Assembly (NCBI RefSeq): GCF_019048865.1
Contig: NZ_CP077604.1
Coordinates: 2,418,001 to 2,482,000 of the forward strand
Direction of reading: 5' to 3'
Length of the DNA: 64,000 nucleotides
From: Aquihabitans sp. G128
GTDB taxonomy: Bacteria > Actinomycetota > Acidimicrobiia > Acidimicrobiales > Iamiaceae
The position numbers and the translations under genes were made by a program. Shown piece after piece: positions 8,364-17,551 of this stretch (positions are counted from its first letter, which is position 1; each line of letters begins with the position of its first letter). Below the pieces are notes generated by a model. It did not search any database. It was not told the origin of the DNA and saw nothing but the letters and a program-made list of their open reading frames with translations.

Positions 8364-9377
8364 ATGTCCGACGACCTCGTGATCGAAGCGGTCGACCTCC
8401 ACAAGTCCTACGGCGCCACCCAGGCCGCCGCCGGCGTCAGCCTGGCGGTGCCCCGCGGCACCATTCTCGGCGTGCTCGGCCCCAACGGGGCTGGCAAGAC
8501 CACCAGCGTCCGCATGCTCACCACCATGACCCGGCCCGACTCGGGCACCGCCCGGGTGGCGGGCCTCGACGTGGTGGCCGACGCCGACCGGGTCCGCCGC
8601 CGCATCGGCGCCACCGGCCAGGACGCCACCCTCGACGAGGCCCTGACCGGGCGCCAGAACCTGGTGCTCATCGGCCGGCTGTCGAAGCTGGGCCGCGCCG
8701 AGGCCAAGGCCCGGGCCACCGAGCTGCTCGACCGCTTCGACCTCACCGGTGCCGGCGAGCGCCAGGTGAAGGGCTACTCCGGCGGCATGCGCCGCCGGCT
8801 CGACCTGGCGGCCAGCCTGGTCACCCGCCCCCAGGTGCTGTTCCTGGACGAGCCCACCACCGGGCTCGACCCCACCAGCCGCCTGCGGATGTGGGGCGTC
8901 ATCCGGGAGCTGGTGGCCGACGGCACCACGCTGCTTCTGACCACCCAGTACCTCGACGAGGCCGACGAGCTGGCCGACGCCATCTCGGTCATCGACCACG
9001 GCCGGGTCATCGCCGACGGCACCGCCGCCGAGCTCAAGGCCGCCGTCGGCGGCCAGCAGCTCGAGGTCACCCTCAGCGCTGCCCACCCCGGCGCCGCGGG
9101 CGCCCTGTCGCCGTTCGTGACCGGCGCCGTCTCGCTCAGCGACGACGGCCGCCACCTCAAGGCCGCGGTGCCACCGGGCAGCGGCACCGCCACCGCGGTG
9201 ATCCGGGCGCTCGACGCCGAGGGCATCGCGGTCGACGACCTGCAGTTCCACCACCCGTCGCTCGACGACGTGTTCTTCGCCCTCACCGGCACGCCCGCCA
9301 CCACCGCCGACGACGCCGTCGCCGGCACGACCGACCCGACCCCCGACGCCATCGAGCTCGAAGAGGTGCCCGCATGA
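8364..9377 (+). CDS. ABC exporter ATP-binding subunit, DrrA type
   Basis: A 337-residue ATPase of the daunorubicin-resistance (DrrA) subfamily that powers drug or lipid export. Walker A GPNGAGKTT is at 39-47, signature YSGG at 138-141, Walker B VLFLDE at 158-163 with catalytic Glu163, and the switch His lies after LLLTTQYLDEADEL. The C-terminal DrrA extension (about 225-310) ends in FHHPSLDDVFFALTG, a hallmark of the subfamily. GGAG precedes the ATG. The stop overlaps the permease start (ATGA), so the two are translationally coupled. Expected to be repressed by the divergent TetR protein. Confidence 0.94.
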   Translation: MSDDLVIEAVDLHKSYGATQAAAGVSLAVPRGTILGVLGPNGAGKTTSVRMLTTMTRPDSGTARVAGLDVVADADRVRRRIGATGQDATLDEALTGRQNLVLIGRLSKLGRAEAKARATELLDRFDLTGAGERQVKGYSGGMRRRLDLAASLVTRPQVLFLDEPTTGLDPTSRLRMWGVIRELVADGTTLLLTTQYLDEADELADAISVIDHGRVIADGTAAELKAAVGGQQLEVTLSAAHPGAAGALSPFVTGAVSLSDDGRHLKAAVPPGSGTATAVIRALDAEGIAVDDLQFHHPSLDDVFFALTGTPATTADDAVAGTTDPTPDAIELEEVPA

Positions 9378-10252
9378 CCGCCACCGCCGTCCCCACCCGA
9401 CCCGCCGCCCTCGCCCCGAGCTGGGACGACGAGCCCACCGGTGGCCCCACCACCCGAGCCCGCGAGTGGTGCAGCGACGTGGCCGTGCTCACCTGGCGCA
9501 ACCTGATCCACGTGCGCCGCGAGCCGGCCCAGCTCTCCGACGCCACCGTCCAGCCCATCCTGTTCACGGTGCTGTTCGTCTACATCTTCGGCTCGGCCAT
9601 GGTCCTGCCGGGCGGCGGCACCTACAAGGCCTTCGCCATCGGCGGCCTGGTGACGATGAACCTCACCACCGCCTCCATGGGCACCGCCGTGGGGCTCAGC
9701 TCGGACCTGTCCACCGGTGTCATCAACCGGTTCCGGACCCTGCCCATGTCCCGCAGCGCCATCCTCGCCGGGCGCACCATCTCGGACCTGCTGGCCGCCA
9801 CCCTGTGCGCCAGCATCGTGCTGCTCACCGGCCTGGTCATCGGCTGGCGGCCCGACCACGGCATCACCGGCGTCGTGGGCGGCGTGGCCGTCGCGGTGCT
9901 CTTCGCCTACGCCCTCAGCTGGTTCACGGCGTGCATCGGCCTGCTGGTCAGCGACCCCGAGTCGGCCCAGGCCGTGGGCCTGGTGATCCTGTTCCCCCTC
10001 GCCTTCCTGTCGAGCTGCTTCGTGCCCACCCAGGGCCTGCCCTCGGTGCTGCGCACCATCGCCGACTGGAACCCGATCTCGGCGGTGGCCGGGTCGTGCC
10101 GGGAGATCTTCGGCAACCCCAACCCGGCCGGGGCGGTCGACATCTGGCCGGCCCAGCACCCGATGGCCATGGCCCTGCTCTCGAGCCTGGCCATCCTCGC
10201 CGTCTGCGTGCCGGTGGCCAGCCACCTCCTGCAGAAGCGCACCACCGACTGA
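9374..10252 (+). CDS. ABC exporter permease, DrrB type
   Basis: A 292-residue ABC-2 permease partner of the preceding ATPase. A cytoplasmic N-terminus with TWRNLIHVRREP, typical of DrrB coupling regions, leads into six predicted membrane segments starting at VQPILFTVLFVYIFGSAM. The conserved STGVINRFRTLPMSRSAILAGRTISDLL and FPLAFLSSCFVPTQGLP stretches match the ABC-2 family. It overlaps the ATPase by four bases. Substrate unknown; hydrophobic drugs or lipids are usual for the family. Confidence 0.92.
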   Translation: MTATAVPTRPAALAPSWDDEPTGGPTTRAREWCSDVAVLTWRNLIHVRREPAQLSDATVQPILFTVLFVYIFGSAMVLPGGGTYKAFAIGGLVTMNLTTASMGTAVGLSSDLSTGVINRFRTLPMSRSAILAGRTISDLLAATLCASIVLLTGLVIGWRPDHGITGVVGGVAVAVLFAYALSWFTACIGLLVSDPESAQAVGLVILFPLAFLSSCFVPTQGLPSVLRTIADWNPISAVAGSCREIFGNPNPAGAVDIWPAQHPMAMALLSSLAILAVCVPVASHLLQKRTTD

Positions 10253-10291
10253 GGGGACCGACGGCGCGAACCGGCGGGCCGGCCCTCCCCT

Positions 10292-13200
10292 TCAGGCGGG
10301 GACGGGCCGGGCGGTGAGGTCGAAGATGCGGGCCCAGCCGTGGGGGTCGATGCCCAGGTTGCTCGCCACCCGGCCGGCCCGGGCCACCTGGTCGGCGGCG
10401 TCGACGGCACCGGTGCGGTGGGCGACCTCGGCGGCGGCCAGGCCCACCACGGCCTGGGCCACGAGGTCGTCGGTGGCCTCCACCAGCAGGTGGGCCGCCT
10501 CGATGCGGGCGGCGGCCGCCTCGGTGCGGCCCTGCGTGGCGGCCTGCAGGGCGGCGCCGACCTGGGCCAGGCCCCGGTCGAGGTAGGTGGCGCCGGTGAG
10601 CGACGCGACCCGGTCGGCCCGCTCCTCGGTGTCCGGCGCGCCGAGCACCGCCGAGAGCAGCGTCTGGGCGGCGGCCAGGTTCGGGTCGTCGGTGGGCGGC
10701 TGGTCGAGGCCGAGGGCCAGGCAGGCGCCGTCGACGTCGCCGCGCTGGAGGGCCACCATGCCCAGGGCCACCGACGGGTCGTCGCCGCCCACCTCGGCCA
10801 GGGTCTGCAGCTCGTCGACCACGTCGGCGGCCCGCTCGGGCTCGCCGATCTGCACGGCGGCAGCGAGCCGGGTGAAGCGGGCCAGCTGGCCGCCGGCGGC
10901 GCCCCGCACGTCGATCGAGCCGCCCTCCTCGCCGGCCTGGGCCAGCAGCTCGAAGCCCTCCTCCACCCGGCCGACCATCACGAGCGACCGACCCAGCGTG
11001 CCGCCGGCCTGGCCGAGGCCATAGCGGTCGCCGAGCGACTCGAAGGTGCGGCGGGCCTGGGCCGCCAGCTCGACGGCCTCGCCCGACCGACCGGTCCACA
11101 GGCGCACCGAGGCCAGCAGCAGCGTCATCATGGCGGTGGCCCACGGATCGTTGCGCGAGCGAGCCTCGCCCAGCACCTGCTCGCCGAGGGCGGCCGCCTC
11201 GACGATGCGGTGCTGCTGGAAGCGGATCCAGCTCAGCAGCCCGAGGCTCCACGCCAGGCCGCGCGTGTCGACCGGGTCGGAGAACCGCTCGACGGCAGCC
11301 TGGATGTGCTCGTCGGCCTCGGCCAGGTGGCCCAGCACGAAGGCGGTCCAGGCCAGGTTCTGCATGGCCCAGCCCTGGCCGGTCCGGTCGCCGACCTCCT
11401 CGAAGGCGGCCAGCGCGGCGGTGGCCGAGGCCTGGGCCTCGGCCATGCGGCCACCGAAGATCTCGGCCATGCCCCGCTGGCGGAGGGCCTCGGCCCGGCC
11501 GGCGTGGGCGTCGAGCGCCTGGTAGCGCGCGACGGCATCGGTGAGCGAGGCGACGGCGGCGTCGACGTCGCCCTCCTTCTGCTCGATGCGGCCGCGGATC
11601 ACCAGGGCGTCGGCCTGGGCGAGCGGGTCGCCGGCCTCCTCGGCCAGGGCGCACGCCTGGTCGACATCGGCCCGGGCGGCGCCCAGGTCCCACACCTCGG
11701 CGTTGAGCACGGCGCGATCGAGGTGGAGGCGGGCGACCTCGGCCGGCGGGACCGAGCCCTCGGGGCCGAGCAGCGTGAGGGCCTGGCCGTAGAGGCGGAT
11801 GGCGGTGTCGAGGGCTTGGTCCCGACCCGCCCGCTCGGCGGCCTCGACCACCCAGCGCCGGGCCTGGTCGGCCAGGTCGGCGGGGAAGGCGGCGGTGCGG
11901 CCCACCGGGCCCAGCTCGCCGGCCAGGGACACGGCCGTCGCGTAGTGGTGGGCCAGCTGGTCGACCACCCAGGCCGGACGGGGGCGGCGGGTGGCCACCG
12001 CCTCCTCGAGGTAGTGGGCGATGCCGAGGTGGCTCTTGGCCCGGTCGGCCTTGGTGACGGTCTGGTACGCCACCTCGCGCACGAGGTCGGAGCGGAACGA
12101 CCACACGTGGTCTTCCAGCTCCATGATCTCGTCGTCGACCAGCTGGGCGAGGGCGACGTCGACGTCGAGGTCGGCGTGGAGGTGCCGGGCCATCTCGCGC
12201 AGGCCGGCCACCGGGCCGCGCTGGCCGATCACCGCGGCGTCCTGGAGGATCGAGCGGGCCGAGGGGTCGAGGTCGTCGAGGCGGGCGGCCACCAGGCCGC
12301 GGAGCGTGTCGGGCAGGGTGGCCACGTTGGGCCCGGCCCCGGCGGCACCGTCGAGCAGGCTCACCAGCTCCTCGAGGAAGAACGGGTTGCCGCCGCTGCG
12401 GTCGAGCACGACGTCGGCCACCTCGGGCGGCACGGCCCGGCCCACCAGCGAGGTGAGCAGCGCGGAGGCGGCCTCGCGGCCGAGCGGGTCGAGGTGCAGC
12501 ACCAGGGTGTTGTGGCGCCCCGGGCGCGGGGTCCACTGGTCGAGCAGGGCCGGGCGGGCGGTGGCCAGCACCACGATCGGGCAGTGGTGCACGGTGGCGA
12601 AGATGTCGTCGATGAGGGTGAGGACGGCGTCGTCGGCCCAGTGCAGGTCGGAGATCTGCAGCACCAGGGGGCGGTGGTCGGAGAGGGCGGCGGCATACAC
12701 GCCCAGGGCCCGGCCGGCCTCCTCGCGCACGGTGGTGGGGTCGGCGCCGGCCGGCGGCTCGTGGCCGAGCAGGGTCAGGAGGCCCTCGGTGGTGCGACCG
12801 ACCTCGGGGTCGGTGACCGGGCGGCGCAGGGCCACGCCCACCTGGGCGAGCGCTGCGGCGCGGTCCTCGTCGAGCGACTCGCCGTCGCCCACGCCCAGCC
12901 CGTCGCGCAGGGCGTCGGCCACCGGCCACCACACGTTGGCCTCGCCGTAGGGCACGCAGCGGCCCTCGCGGACCACCACGCCGTGCTCCTTCGACGCCCA
13001 CTCCGAGACCTCGTCGGCCAGGCGGCTCTTGCCCATGCCGACGTCGCCCATGAGCAGCACCATGAGGGCCCGCCCGTTGGTGATCGACGTGTCGACCGCG
13101 TGGCGCAGCAGACCCAGCTCGTGGTCGCGGCCGACCAGCGGCACGTCGACCCGGCGGGCACGGTGGCCGGGCGGCAGGGTCGGGGCCACGGCCCGCCAGG

Positions 13201-13804
13201 TCTCCACCGGCTCGTCGCGGCCCTTGGCGGCCAGCAGGCCGCGGGGCTCGTAGGCGATGGTGTGGGCGGTGGCCTGGTGGGTGGCCGGGCCGACGAGGAC
13301 CTCGCCGGGCTCAGCCGAGGTCTGGAGCCGGCTGGCGGTGTTTACGACGTCGCCCATGGCCGTCACCGAACCGGCGGCGCGCATGGCGCCCACCAGCACC
13401 TCACCGGTGTTGACGCCCACGCGGATCTGGAGGGCCTGGCCGATCTCGGCCACCTCCTCCAGCAGCGTCTCCTGCATGCGCAGCGCCGCCCGGACGGCCC
13501 GCTCGGCGTCGTCCTCGTGGGCCACCGGGGCGCCGAAGAGGGCCACGAGGGCGTCGCCCACGATCTTGTCGACCTGGCCGCCGAAGGCGGTGACGTCGGC
13601 GGCCAGCCGCTCGAAGCAGCGGTCGACCAGGTTCTTGACCCGCTCGGGGTCGAGCCGCTCCGAGAGCGAGGTGAAGCCCACGAGGTCGGCGAAGAGCACG
13701 GTGACCACCCGTCGCTCGTCCCCCTCCGTCCGCAGCGACCGGCCGCAGCTGGCGCAGAACCGGGCGGCGTCGTCGGCCGTGGCCCCGCAGGCCGAGCAGA
13801 TCAT
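10292..13804 (-). CDS. Class III adenylate cyclase-AAA-TPR signalling protein
   Basis: A 1,170-residue cytoplasmic regulator. A zinc ribbon (Cys3, Cys6, Cys17, Cys20) comes first. A class III cyclase domain follows (about 30-200) with metal-binding Asp40 and Asp84, substrate-selecting Lys80 and Asp152, and transition-state Asn155 and Arg159, so it looks catalytically complete and specific for ATP. Next is an AAA/STAND ATPase module (LVGRDHELGLLRHAV, P-loop GDVGMGKS), then a long run of TPR-like helical repeats to the end. The ATG at 13804 is chosen because the zinc ribbon begins there; an open frame extends further upstream but crosses the neighbouring gene's promoter. It diverges from a PPOX gene. 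Signal and output are unknown. Confidence 0.88.
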   Translation of the reverse strand: MICSACGATADDAARFCASCGRSLRTEGDERRVVTVLFADLVGFTSLSERLDPERVKNLVDRCFERLAADVTAFGGQVDKIVGDALVALFGAPVAHEDDAERAVRAALRMQETLLEEVAEIGQALQIRVGVNTGEVLVGAMRAAGSVTAMGDVVNTASRLQTSAEPGEVLVGPATHQATAHTIAYEPRGLLAAKGRDEPVETWRAVAPTLPPGHRARRVDVPLVGRDHELGLLRHAVDTSITNGRALMVLLMGDVGMGKSRLADEVSEWASKEHGVVVREGRCVPYGEANVWWPVADALRDGLGVGDGESLDEDRAAALAQVGVALRRPVTDPEVGRTTEGLLTLLGHEPPAGADPTTVREEAGRALGVYAAALSDHRPLVLQISDLHWADDAVLTLIDDIFATVHHCPIVVLATARPALLDQWTPRPGRHNTLVLHLDPLGREAASALLTSLVGRAVPPEVADVVLDRSGGNPFFLEELVSLLDGAAGAGPNVATLPDTLRGLVAARLDDLDPSARSILQDAAVIGQRGPVAGLREMARHLHADLDVDVALAQLVDDEIMELEDHVWSFRSDLVREVAYQTVTKADRAKSHLGIAHYLEEAVATRRPRPAWVVDQLAHHYATAVSLAGELGPVGRTAAFPADLADQARRWVVEAAERAGRDQALDTAIRLYGQALTLLGPEGSVPPAEVARLHLDRAVLNAEVWDLGAARADVDQACALAEEAGDPLAQADALVIRGRIEQKEGDVDAAVASLTDAVARYQALDAHAGRAEALRQRGMAEIFGGRMAEAQASATAALAAFEEVGDRTGQGWAMQNLAWTAFVLGHLAEADEHIQAAVERFSDPVDTRGLAWSLGLLSWIRFQQHRIVEAAALGEQVLGEARSRNDPWATAMMTLLLASVRLWTGRSGEAVELAAQARRTFESLGDRYGLGQAGGTLGRSLVMVGRVEEGFELLAQAGEEGGSIDVRGAAGGQLARFTRLAAAVQIGEPERAADVVDELQTLAEVGGDDPSVALGMVALQRGDVDGACLALGLDQPPTDDPNLAAAQTLLSAVLGAPDTEERADRVASLTGATYLDRGLAQVGAALQAATQGRTEAAAARIEAAHLLVEATDDLVAQAVVGLAAAEVAHRTGAVDAADQVARAGRVASNLGIDPHGWARIFDLTARPVPA

Positions 13805-13877
13805 GTGCGGAGTGTACGGCCCATCGGGGTGACCCCGGCTGGTGCGTTCCGGCTCCGGTGGGTGGCAGGCTCGGGCC

Positions 13878-14300
13878 ATGTCGCTCGACCCCACGAACCT
13901 GCCGGACGAGGCCCTCGCCTTCCTGGCCGAGTACCACCTGGCCAGCCTGACCACCTTCCGCCCGGACGGCACGCCCCACGTGGTGCCGGTGGGCTTCGGC
14001 TACGACCCGACTCGGGCGCTGGTGCGCATCATCACCTTCGCCCCCAGCAAGAAGGCGCGGAACCTGCTGGCGGCGCCGGGCAGCCGGGCGTCGGTGTGCC
14101 AGGTCGACGGCGGGCGCTGGCTGACGCTGGAGGGCCCGGCGACGGTGACCGACGATCCCGAGCGGGTGGCCGCCGCTGTCGAGGCCTACGCCGCCCGCTA
14201 CCGCCAGCCCGGCGAGCGGGCCGACCGGGTGGCCATCGAGATGCAGGTCGACCGGGTGCTCGGCCGGGGCGGCGCCCCTACTCCCGCGAGCGGAAGATGA
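13878..14300 (+). CDS. PPOX-class F420-dependent enzyme
   Basis: A 140-residue split-barrel protein. LAEYHLASLTTFRPDGTPHVVPVGFGYDP, the central SKKARNL and VCQVDGGRWLTLEGPATV match TIGR-type F420-dependent PPOX enzymes of actinomycetes. The last 23 bases overlap the end of the converging NDH-2 gene. It is unlike the PPOX protein at 3522-3905 in length and termini, so the two are not a recent duplication. Substrate unknown. Confidence 0.82.
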   Translation: MSLDPTNLPDEALAFLAEYHLASLTTFRPDGTPHVVPVGFGYDPTRALVRIITFAPSKKARNLLAAPGSRASVCQVDGGRWLTLEGPATVTDDPERVAAAVEAYAARYRQPGERADRVAIEMQVDRVLGRGGAPTPASGR

Positions 14301-15549
14301 GCCGCGGGCCGCGGTCGTAGGTGAGCCAGTTCCAGAACCAGTTCACGAAGACCGACAGCCGGTTGCGGAAGCCGGCCAGCAGGAGCAGGTGGAGGCCCAG
14401 CCAGGCCAACCATGCCGGGAAGCCGCGCAGCTTGATCCCCAGCGGCAGCTCGGCGACGGCCCGGCTCCGGCCGATGGTGGCCATGGTGCCCTTGTCGAGG
14501 TAGTGGAAGGGCTCGGTGCCCCGGCCGTCGAGGCGGCGCACCACCTGGCGGGCCGCATGGCGGCCCGACTGGATGGCCACCGGCGCCAGCTGCGGCAGGG
14601 GCCTGGCGTCCTTGGCCTTCGGATCGGCGATGGCGGCCACGTCGCCGATGGCCCAGATGCCGGGGTGGCCCTGGACGCTCAGGTCGGCGGCCACCTCCAC
14701 CCGGCCGGCCCGGCCGGTGGGCAGCCCGAGCGCAGCGGCCACCGGGTTGGCCTGCACGCCGGCCGCCCACACCAGGGTGTGGCACGGGACCAGCTCGCCG
14801 CCGTCGAGCTCGACGCTGGTGGCACGGACCCGGTCGACCGTGGCGCCGGTGCGGACCTCGACGCCGCGGGCCTCCAGCGCCTCGCGGGCGTGGCGGCGCG
14901 ACACCTTGGCGAACGGGGTCAGCAGGTCCGGGAGCATCTCCACCAGCACCACCCGGGCCCGGCCCACGTCGAGGTGCTTGAAGTCGCGGTCGAGGACCAT
15001 GTGGAACAGCTCGGTGAGGGCACCGGCCACCTCGACGCCGGTGGGGCCACCGCCCACCACCACGAACGTGAGGGCACCGTCGTCGATGAGCGACGGGTCG
15101 GCGTCGGCGGCCTCGAAGCGCTCGAGCACGTGGTTCCGCAGCCGCACCGCATCGGCCAGGTTGTAGAGCGGGAAGCCGTGGTGCTCCACGCCGGGGATGC
15201 CGAAGGTGTTGGTGGTGGCGCCAGCGGCCAGGACGAGGTGGTCGTAGGCGAGGTCGGCCACCTCATGGCCGTCGCCCTGCAGGTGGAGGCGCCCGGCCTC
15301 CAGGTCGGCGCCGATCACCGTGGCCTGGCGGAACTCGAGGTTCTCCTGGCGGCCGACGATGCCGCGCACCGGGTACGCCACGTCGGCGCTGGCCAGGCCC
15401 GAGGTGGCCACCTGGTAGAGCAGCGGCTGGAACGTGTGGAAGTTGTTCTTGTCGACGAGCGTGACGTCGACGGGGGCGCCGGCCAGCTCCTTGGCGGCGG
15501 CCAGCCCACCGAAGCCGGCCCCGACGATCACCACGTGCGGACGGTCCAT
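14278..15549 (-). CDS. ndh: Type II NADH dehydrogenase
   Basis: A 423-residue NDH-2, the single-subunit enzyme passing electrons from NADH to quinone at the inner membrane face without pumping protons. The FAD-binding motif GAGFGG is at 10-15; a second Rossmann motif VVGGGPTGVEVAG lies near 165-177 for NADH. The FAD-contacting GIWAIGDVAAI and quinone-site PQLAPVAIQSG follow. The C-terminus (FPAWLAWLGLHLLLLAGFRNRL, VNWFWNWLTYDRGPRLIF) is the amphipathic membrane anchor. Length is normal for the family. Confidence 0.92.
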   Translation of the reverse strand: MDRPHVVIVGAGFGGLAAAKELAGAPVDVTLVDKNNFHTFQPLLYQVATSGLASADVAYPVRGIVGRQENLEFRQATVIGADLEAGRLHLQGDGHEVADLAYDHLVLAAGATTNTFGIPGVEHHGFPLYNLADAVRLRNHVLERFEAADADPSLIDDGALTFVVVGGGPTGVEVAGALTELFHMVLDRDFKHLDVGRARVVLVEMLPDLLTPFAKVSRRHAREALEARGVEVRTGATVDRVRATSVELDGGELVPCHTLVWAAGVQANPVAAALGLPTGRAGRVEVAADLSVQGHPGIWAIGDVAAIADPKAKDARPLPQLAPVAIQSGRHAARQVVRRLDGRGTEPFHYLDKGTMATIGRSRAVAELPLGIKLRGFPAWLAWLGLHLLLLAGFRNRLSVFVNWFWNWLTYDRGPRLIFRSRE

Positions 15550-15602
15550 GGGGCCACCCTACGAACGGGTCGGGCCGCCCACCACCGATTTCGTGAAACT
15601 TC

Positions 15603-16229
15603 TCACAAGCTCGGTTGGGCGCCCTCGGAGCGGTAGCGAGCCGGGTCGGACCAGGCGTGGGTGCGAGCGTCGAACCCCGCTGCCTCGGGGAGCAGCCAGG
15701 CTCGGGCGCCCGGCTCGCCGTCGCGGATGGCCGAGGCGCTCACCGGGCGGTGGTCCTCGCCCACCGGCAGCAGGCGCACGCCCTCGAGCCGTTCGAGCCC
15801 GGCCAGGTCGTCGTCGGCCCGCGGTGCCACCAGCACCAGGGGCAGGCGGGCGACCGCGGCGTCTCGGGTGGCGGGGTCGTCGCCGTACCAGGCGGCGTCG
15901 TTGACCTGGCGCCACTTGTCGGCGCCCATCACCACCGCGTCGTAGCCGGCAGCGAGGTCGGCCACGAGGCGGTGCTCCGACAGGACCACGCCCAGCCACG
16001 GCCGGGAGGCCGCCACCTCGCGCAGCACGGCCAGCCGGTCTGCGAGCGTGGGCACGGCCACGCCCTCCTTGCCCAGCGCCGAGCGCGACACCACCCAGTC
16101 GACCCGATCGAGCTCGGCGGCGGCGACGGCCGCCTCGGCCACGGCGAGGTGGGCGACCGTCGGCGGGTTGAACGAGCCCGGGTAGCAGCCGATGCGCAGG
16201 CCCGGATCTCGGACCGGCCGCCCCGTCAC
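15603..16229 (-). CDS. NadD-like nucleotidylyltransferase
   Basis: A 208-residue nucleotidylyltransferase resembling nicotinate-nucleotide adenylyltransferase. GCYPGSFNPPTVAHLAVAEAA contains the N-terminal nucleotide-binding signature, with TVAH in place of the usual HxGH, and SASAIRDG matches the C-terminal ISxTxIR loop. The middle (VMGADKWRQVNDAAWYGD) resembles the NadD GADxxxxxxxW pattern. Because the first His of HxGH is Thr, this may be a side branch rather than the housekeeping NadD. The GTG start overlaps the end of the DUF3052 gene (GTGA), placing it third in the nei operon. Confidence 0.7.
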   Translation of the reverse strand: MTGRPVRDPGLRIGCYPGSFNPPTVAHLAVAEAAVAAAELDRVDWVVSRSALGKEGVAVPTLADRLAVLREVAASRPWLGVVLSEHRLVADLAAGYDAVVMGADKWRQVNDAAWYGDDPATRDAAVARLPLVLVAPRADDDLAGLERLEGVRLLPVGEDHRPVSASAIRDGEPGARAWLLPEAAGFDARTHAWSDPARYRSEGAQPSL

Positions 16230-16672
16230 GCGGAGCCCTCGAGCGCCGCGCGACGCTCGGCCCGGCGCTCCTTGCGCCACACGACCCGCAGCCCGGACCA
16301 CGTGGCGTCGATGGCGCAGACCTTGTTGTCGACCAGCCCGAGCGGGAGGAACACCTCGCGCACCGTGTCCTCGGCGACGTCGGTGGGGACGTTCGAGGCC
16401 TTCTTCGGCCAGGCGATCCAGAGGCCTCCGTCGACGTCGAGCGTGGCGATCAGCGGGTCGACCAAGGCATCGAGGTGGGCCCGTCGGGTGACGAACGCGA
16501 CCACGACGTCGGCGGCACCATCGGCATCGGTGCCGCCGCGCTGGTCGATGTCGGCGGGCAGGGACTCGGCGAGCAGGTCGCCGAACCCGTCGGGCGCCTC
16601 GACCAGGGCGAGGCGGGAGCCGGTGGCGATGCCGAGCTTCTTCGCCAGGGGCGTCCCCGAGTAGCCGGCCAT
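16226..16672 (-). CDS. DUF3052-family protein
   Basis: A 148-residue protein beginning MAGYSGTPLAKKLGIATGSR, the hallmark of DUF3052. Family members are small actinobacterial proteins of unknown function. A middle segment (LWIAWPKKASNVPTDVAEDTVREVFLPLGLVDNKVCAIDATWSGLRVVWRKER) is also typical. It lies nine bases after nei and overlaps the nadD-like gene by four bases. No membrane segment or catalytic motif is seen. Confidence 0.82.
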   Translation of the reverse strand: MAGYSGTPLAKKLGIATGSRLALVEAPDGFGDLLAESLPADIDQRGGTDADGAADVVVAFVTRRAHLDALVDPLIATLDVDGGLWIAWPKKASNVPTDVAEDTVREVFLPLGLVDNKVCAIDATWSGLRVVWRKERRAERRAALEGSA

Positions 16673-16681
16673 CGCCCGAGG

Positions 16682-17539
16682 CTAGGAGGGCGTCGCCGCA
16701 GCGGGCGGCACCGGTCCCGGCGGCACCCGGCCGGTGGCGCCGGGGGGCTGGCAGCGGGGGCACCAGTAGGTGCTGCGGTTCTGCTCGCCATGGCGCTGCA
16801 TGCGGATGGGCGTGCCGCAGCGGGGGCAGGGCCGGCGGGCCTTGCCGTAGACGGCCACCGAGCCGGCCGGACCGGCCACCGTCGTGCGGCGGGTGGTGGT
16901 GAGGTTGAGCAGCAGCAGGCGGTTGGCCGCCTCCAGCAGCTGGCGGCGCACCTCGACGGGCACCCGGCCCACCGCCACGAACGGGTCGACGAAGCAGCGG
17001 TGCAGCAGCTCGGACTTGTAGACGTTGCCGATGCCCGAGGCCACCCGCTGGTCGAGCAGGACCTCGGCGGTGGTGGTGCCGGGATCGGCCACGGTGTCGA
17101 AGCGGGCGAGGGCGGCGTCGAGGTCGACGTCGGGGGTGCACAGGTCGGGGCCGAGGTGGCCGATGGGGTCGCGGGCGGTGCCCAGCGGGCCGCCCGGCTG
17201 GGCAGGGCGGTAGGTCTGGACCTGCGGTGCCGAGAAGCACACCGCCTCCCACCCGTCGACCGCCACCAGCGCCCGCAGGAGGTGGCGGGGCTTCCGCCAG
17301 CGGGCACCGGCCGGGTACAGGTGCCACGAGCCCGGCATGCCGAGGTGGGTGCGCAGGGTCAGGCCGTCGTCGAAGTGGATCAGCAGGTGCTTGCCGACGG
17401 CCTCGACGTCGCGGATGCCGACGCCGACGGTGGGCCGGTCACCCAGCAGCCGGGGCGCCTCGAAGCGGCGCAGCGTCGCGCCGGCGAGCGCCGGCCGCAG
17501 CCGGTTCGCGGTGCGGTGGAGGGTGTCACCCTCGGGCAC
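16682..17539 (-). CDS. nei: DNA glycosylase/AP lyase of the Fpg/Nei family
   Basis: A 285-residue base-excision-repair enzyme that removes oxidised pyrimidines and nicks the abasic site. MPEGDT at the N-terminus gives the catalytic Pro2 and Glu3; the conserved Lys lies in GKHLLIHF, and GIGNVYKSELL is the helix-two-turn-helix motif. A C-terminal zinc finger is present (CPRCGTPI with TYWCPRCQ). MPEGDT rather than MPELPE indicates the Nei side of the family. A Pro/Gly-rich tail of about 20 residues follows the finger. First gene of a three-gene operon with DUF3052 and nadD-like genes. Confidence 0.9.
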   Translation of the reverse strand: MPEGDTLHRTANRLRPALAGATLRRFEAPRLLGDRPTVGVGIRDVEAVGKHLLIHFDDGLTLRTHLGMPGSWHLYPAGARWRKPRHLLRALVAVDGWEAVCFSAPQVQTYRPAQPGGPLGTARDPIGHLGPDLCTPDVDLDAALARFDTVADPGTTTAEVLLDQRVASGIGNVYKSELLHRCFVDPFVAVGRVPVEVRRQLLEAANRLLLLNLTTTRRTTVAGPAGSVAVYGKARRPCPRCGTPIRMQRHGEQNRSTYWCPRCQPPGATGRVPPGPVPPAAATPS

Positions 17540-17551
17540 GGCAGACCTCGG

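Noticed and set aside
10340..14320. 1,326-residue open frame on the plus strand
   Set aside because: It is the antisense of the cyclase-AAA-TPR gene; composition is Gly/Ala/Arg/Val-rich with no domain, whereas the minus strand carries a complete cyclase and ATPase.
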